DNA from: Chitinophagaceae bacterium
GTDB lineage: Bacteria > Bacteroidota > Bacteroidia > Chitinophagales > Chitinophagaceae
Reading direction: 5' to 3'
NCBI GenBank assembly: GCA_009996555.1
Contig: JAACZX010000530.1
Span: 1 to 6,529, forward strand
DNA: 6,529 nucleotides
The notes below the pieces were generated by a model, which worked only from the letters and a program-made list of their open reading frames with translations, made no database searches and was not told the DNA's origin. Positions within the stretch are counted from its first letter, which is position 1. Each line of letters begins with the position of its first letter. The translations under genes and the position numbers were made by a program. Of the stretch, positions 5,428 to 6,529 are shown piece by piece.

Positions 5428-5826
5428 TTAATCGGCAAGTATTTCCTGGATGGCTTCTTTTGTAAGTGGTTTTACAAAAACTTTTTTCACCGTAGGAAAT
5501 TCTTTTGCTTTCACGGCATCTTCGTTATAAACGGAAGATGTATAGAGATATACGTTTGAATTGAATTTGCTGCGATGTTCCAGTTGATCAATTTTACGCA
5601 GGAACTCCCAGCCATCCATCAACGGCATATTAATATCAAGCAGGATAATATCGGGCAACTGCTGATTTTGTTGCAGTTTTTCATTCAGCAGTTGTAATGC
5701 ATCTTTCGGATCGGTAAATGAATCAATGCTAACAGTTGAAAGGTGCATGGAAATAATTTCACGGCTCAGGAAGTTATTGATGTCATCATCATCAATCAAC
5801 ATGATATATTTCGATTTGTTTTTCAT
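5428..5826 (-). CDS. Single-domain response regulator (CheY-like receiver)
   Basis: A stand-alone receiver domain of 132 aa that accepts phosphate from a histidine kinase and signals by protein contact; no DNA-binding or enzymatic output domain is attached. The acidic metal-binding cluster is at D12-D14 (LIDDDD), the phospho-acceptor is Asp64 in LLDINMPLMDGW, the switch Thr is Thr96 (YTSS), and the conserved Lys is Lys119 in KPL. All key residues are present, so it should be phosphorylated normally. Its ATG overlaps the kinase stop codon (ATGA, 5823-5826), which indicates translational coupling and makes that kinase its probable partner. The downstream lipoprotein gene may or may not share the transcript, since no terminator is visible in the gap. 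Confidence 0.93.
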   Translation of the reverse strand: MKNKSKYIMLIDDDDINNFLSREIISMHLSTVSIDSFTDPKDALQLLNEKLQQNQQLPDIILLDINMPLMDGWEFLRKIDQLEHRSKFNSNVYLYTSSVYNEDAVKAKEFPTVKKVFVKPLTKEAIQEILAD

Positions 5827-6529
5827 GCCTGCCTTTCTTTTTTTAACAACTGTATGATAAATGTAGTGCCCTGGTTAATGTTACTGTTGATCCTGATACT
5901 GCCATTGAGTGCTTCCAGTTGTGTTTTCACAATGTAAAGTCCCATGCCTTTACCATCAATACCTGCATGAAAACGCTGGAACAGATGAAATACCTTGTCG
6001 CCATATTGAGCAAGGTCAATACCGCTGCCGTTATCAGCAAACCTGATCTCGTAAAAATCTTTTACTTCAGCTGACGTAATGGTGATCACCGGTGTAACTC
6101 CCTTTTTGCGGTACTTTACGGCATTGGTAAGCAGGTTTTGGAAAATGCTTCTGATGATCCGTTTTGAAAACCACACTTCAGGTGTATGAAAATTTGTATT
6201 GATGATTGTGCCGGTACTGTTGATTTGTTCACTGACAGATGCAATAACTGTTTTAAGTTCTGCTTCCAGCACTACCGGTTCCATTTTTTCATTTGCAACT
6301 GTTCTGAATGATAGAATTTCATTTACATCATTCAATGTGTCATTCAATATAGCAATGCATTCCTTGATCTTTTCGAAATAGATTTTATTATGTTCATCAA
6401 GATGCTCCTGTTTAAATAAGCGTGAAAGACTAAGCAGGTTTGCCACCGGAGCACGAAGGTTGTGTGATGTGATGTAGGCAAATTGCTGCAGCTCATTATT
6501 TCGTTTAAGCAGCGTTGTAGAAAGTGTAC
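5823..6529 (-). CDS. Sensor histidine kinase, C-terminal part (5'-truncated by window edge)
   Basis: The C-terminal 234 residues of a two-component sensor kinase; its sensory region lies beyond the right edge. The frame stays open to position 6529, so the GTG at 6446 is not the start. The H-box reads FAYITSHNLRAPVANL with the phospho-accepting His at codon 6462-6464; this form is common in Bacteroidota PAS-type kinases. A dimerisation helix follows (to about 6290). The ATPase domain has an N-box with NLLTNAVKY (about 6112-6140), G1 DNGSGI (about 6020-6037), an F-box-like FHLFQRFH, and G2 GKGMGLYIV (about 5930-5956). The residue after the His is Asn instead of the usual Glu or Asp. It overlaps the receiver gene by 4 bp, so the two form a coupled signalling pair. 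The signal sensed cannot be told from this fragment. Confidence 0.95.
   Translation of the reverse strand, partial: TLSTTLLKRNNELQQFAYITSHNLRAPVANLLSLSRLFKQEHLDEHNKIYFEKIKECIAILNDTLNDVNEILSFRTVANEKMEPVVLEAELKTVIASVSEQINSTGTIINTNFHTPEVWFSKRIIRSIFQNLLTNAVKYRKKGVTPVITITSAEVKDFYEIRFADNGSGIDLAQYGDKVFHLFQRFHAGIDGKGMGLYIVKTQLEALNGSIRINSNINQGTTFIIQLLKKERQA

Noticed and set aside
6444..6446. GTG as start of the histidine kinase
   Set aside because: The H-box with its His (6462-6464) lies upstream in the same open frame, so the coding region continues past the window edge.

Overview
The window looks like a chromosomal segment of a Bacteroidota bacterium, most likely family Chitinophagaceae. This rests on the exbB-exbD-exbD-tonB gene order, the TonB N-terminus with its NKEYGAYELR motif, a TAnnTTTG-type promoter box just before mnmE, near absence of Shine-Dalgarno sequences, and the 'SHNLRAPVANL' style of histidine-kinase H-box. 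The family assignment is inference from recalled protein style; no database search was possible.

Layout. Plus strand: the 3' part of an exbB gene (cut by the left edge), exbD1 (223 aa, unusually long), exbD2 (183 aa) and tonB (275 aa) form an energy-transduction operon that ends in a strong intrinsic terminator at about 2674-2708. Beyond it lies a third, shorter exbD (exbD3), followed 41 bp later by mnmE (tRNA wobble-uridine modification GTPase), which has its own promoter-like box. Minus strand, convergent with mnmE: a predicted lipoprotein of unknown function, a stand-alone CheY-like receiver, and a sensor histidine kinase cut by the right edge. Kinase and receiver overlap by 4 bp (ATGA). 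A terminator for the minus-strand lipoprotein gene overlaps the mnmE stop codon.

How the genes work together. ExbB and ExbD form the inner-membrane proton channel that powers TonB, which drives TonB-dependent (SusC/RagA-type) outer-membrane transporters. Here ExbD paralogs from two subfamilies sit beside one ExbB and one TonB, which raises the possibility of mixed ExbD dimers or alternative motors. The kinase/receiver pair is a two-component system whose output must come from a partner outside this window, because the receiver has no effector domain.

Most notable non-coding signal: a gapped element, GTATGGAATT-N13-ATCT(T)AAT, occurs three times, only in intergenic DNA, upstream of exbD1, tonB and exbD3. 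The 13-nt gap is identical in all copies, and the first two copies lie exactly 50 nt before their start codons. There is no gene-free stretch longer than 300 bp. I saw no RNA genes, insertion sequences, CRISPR arrays, attachment sites or origins.
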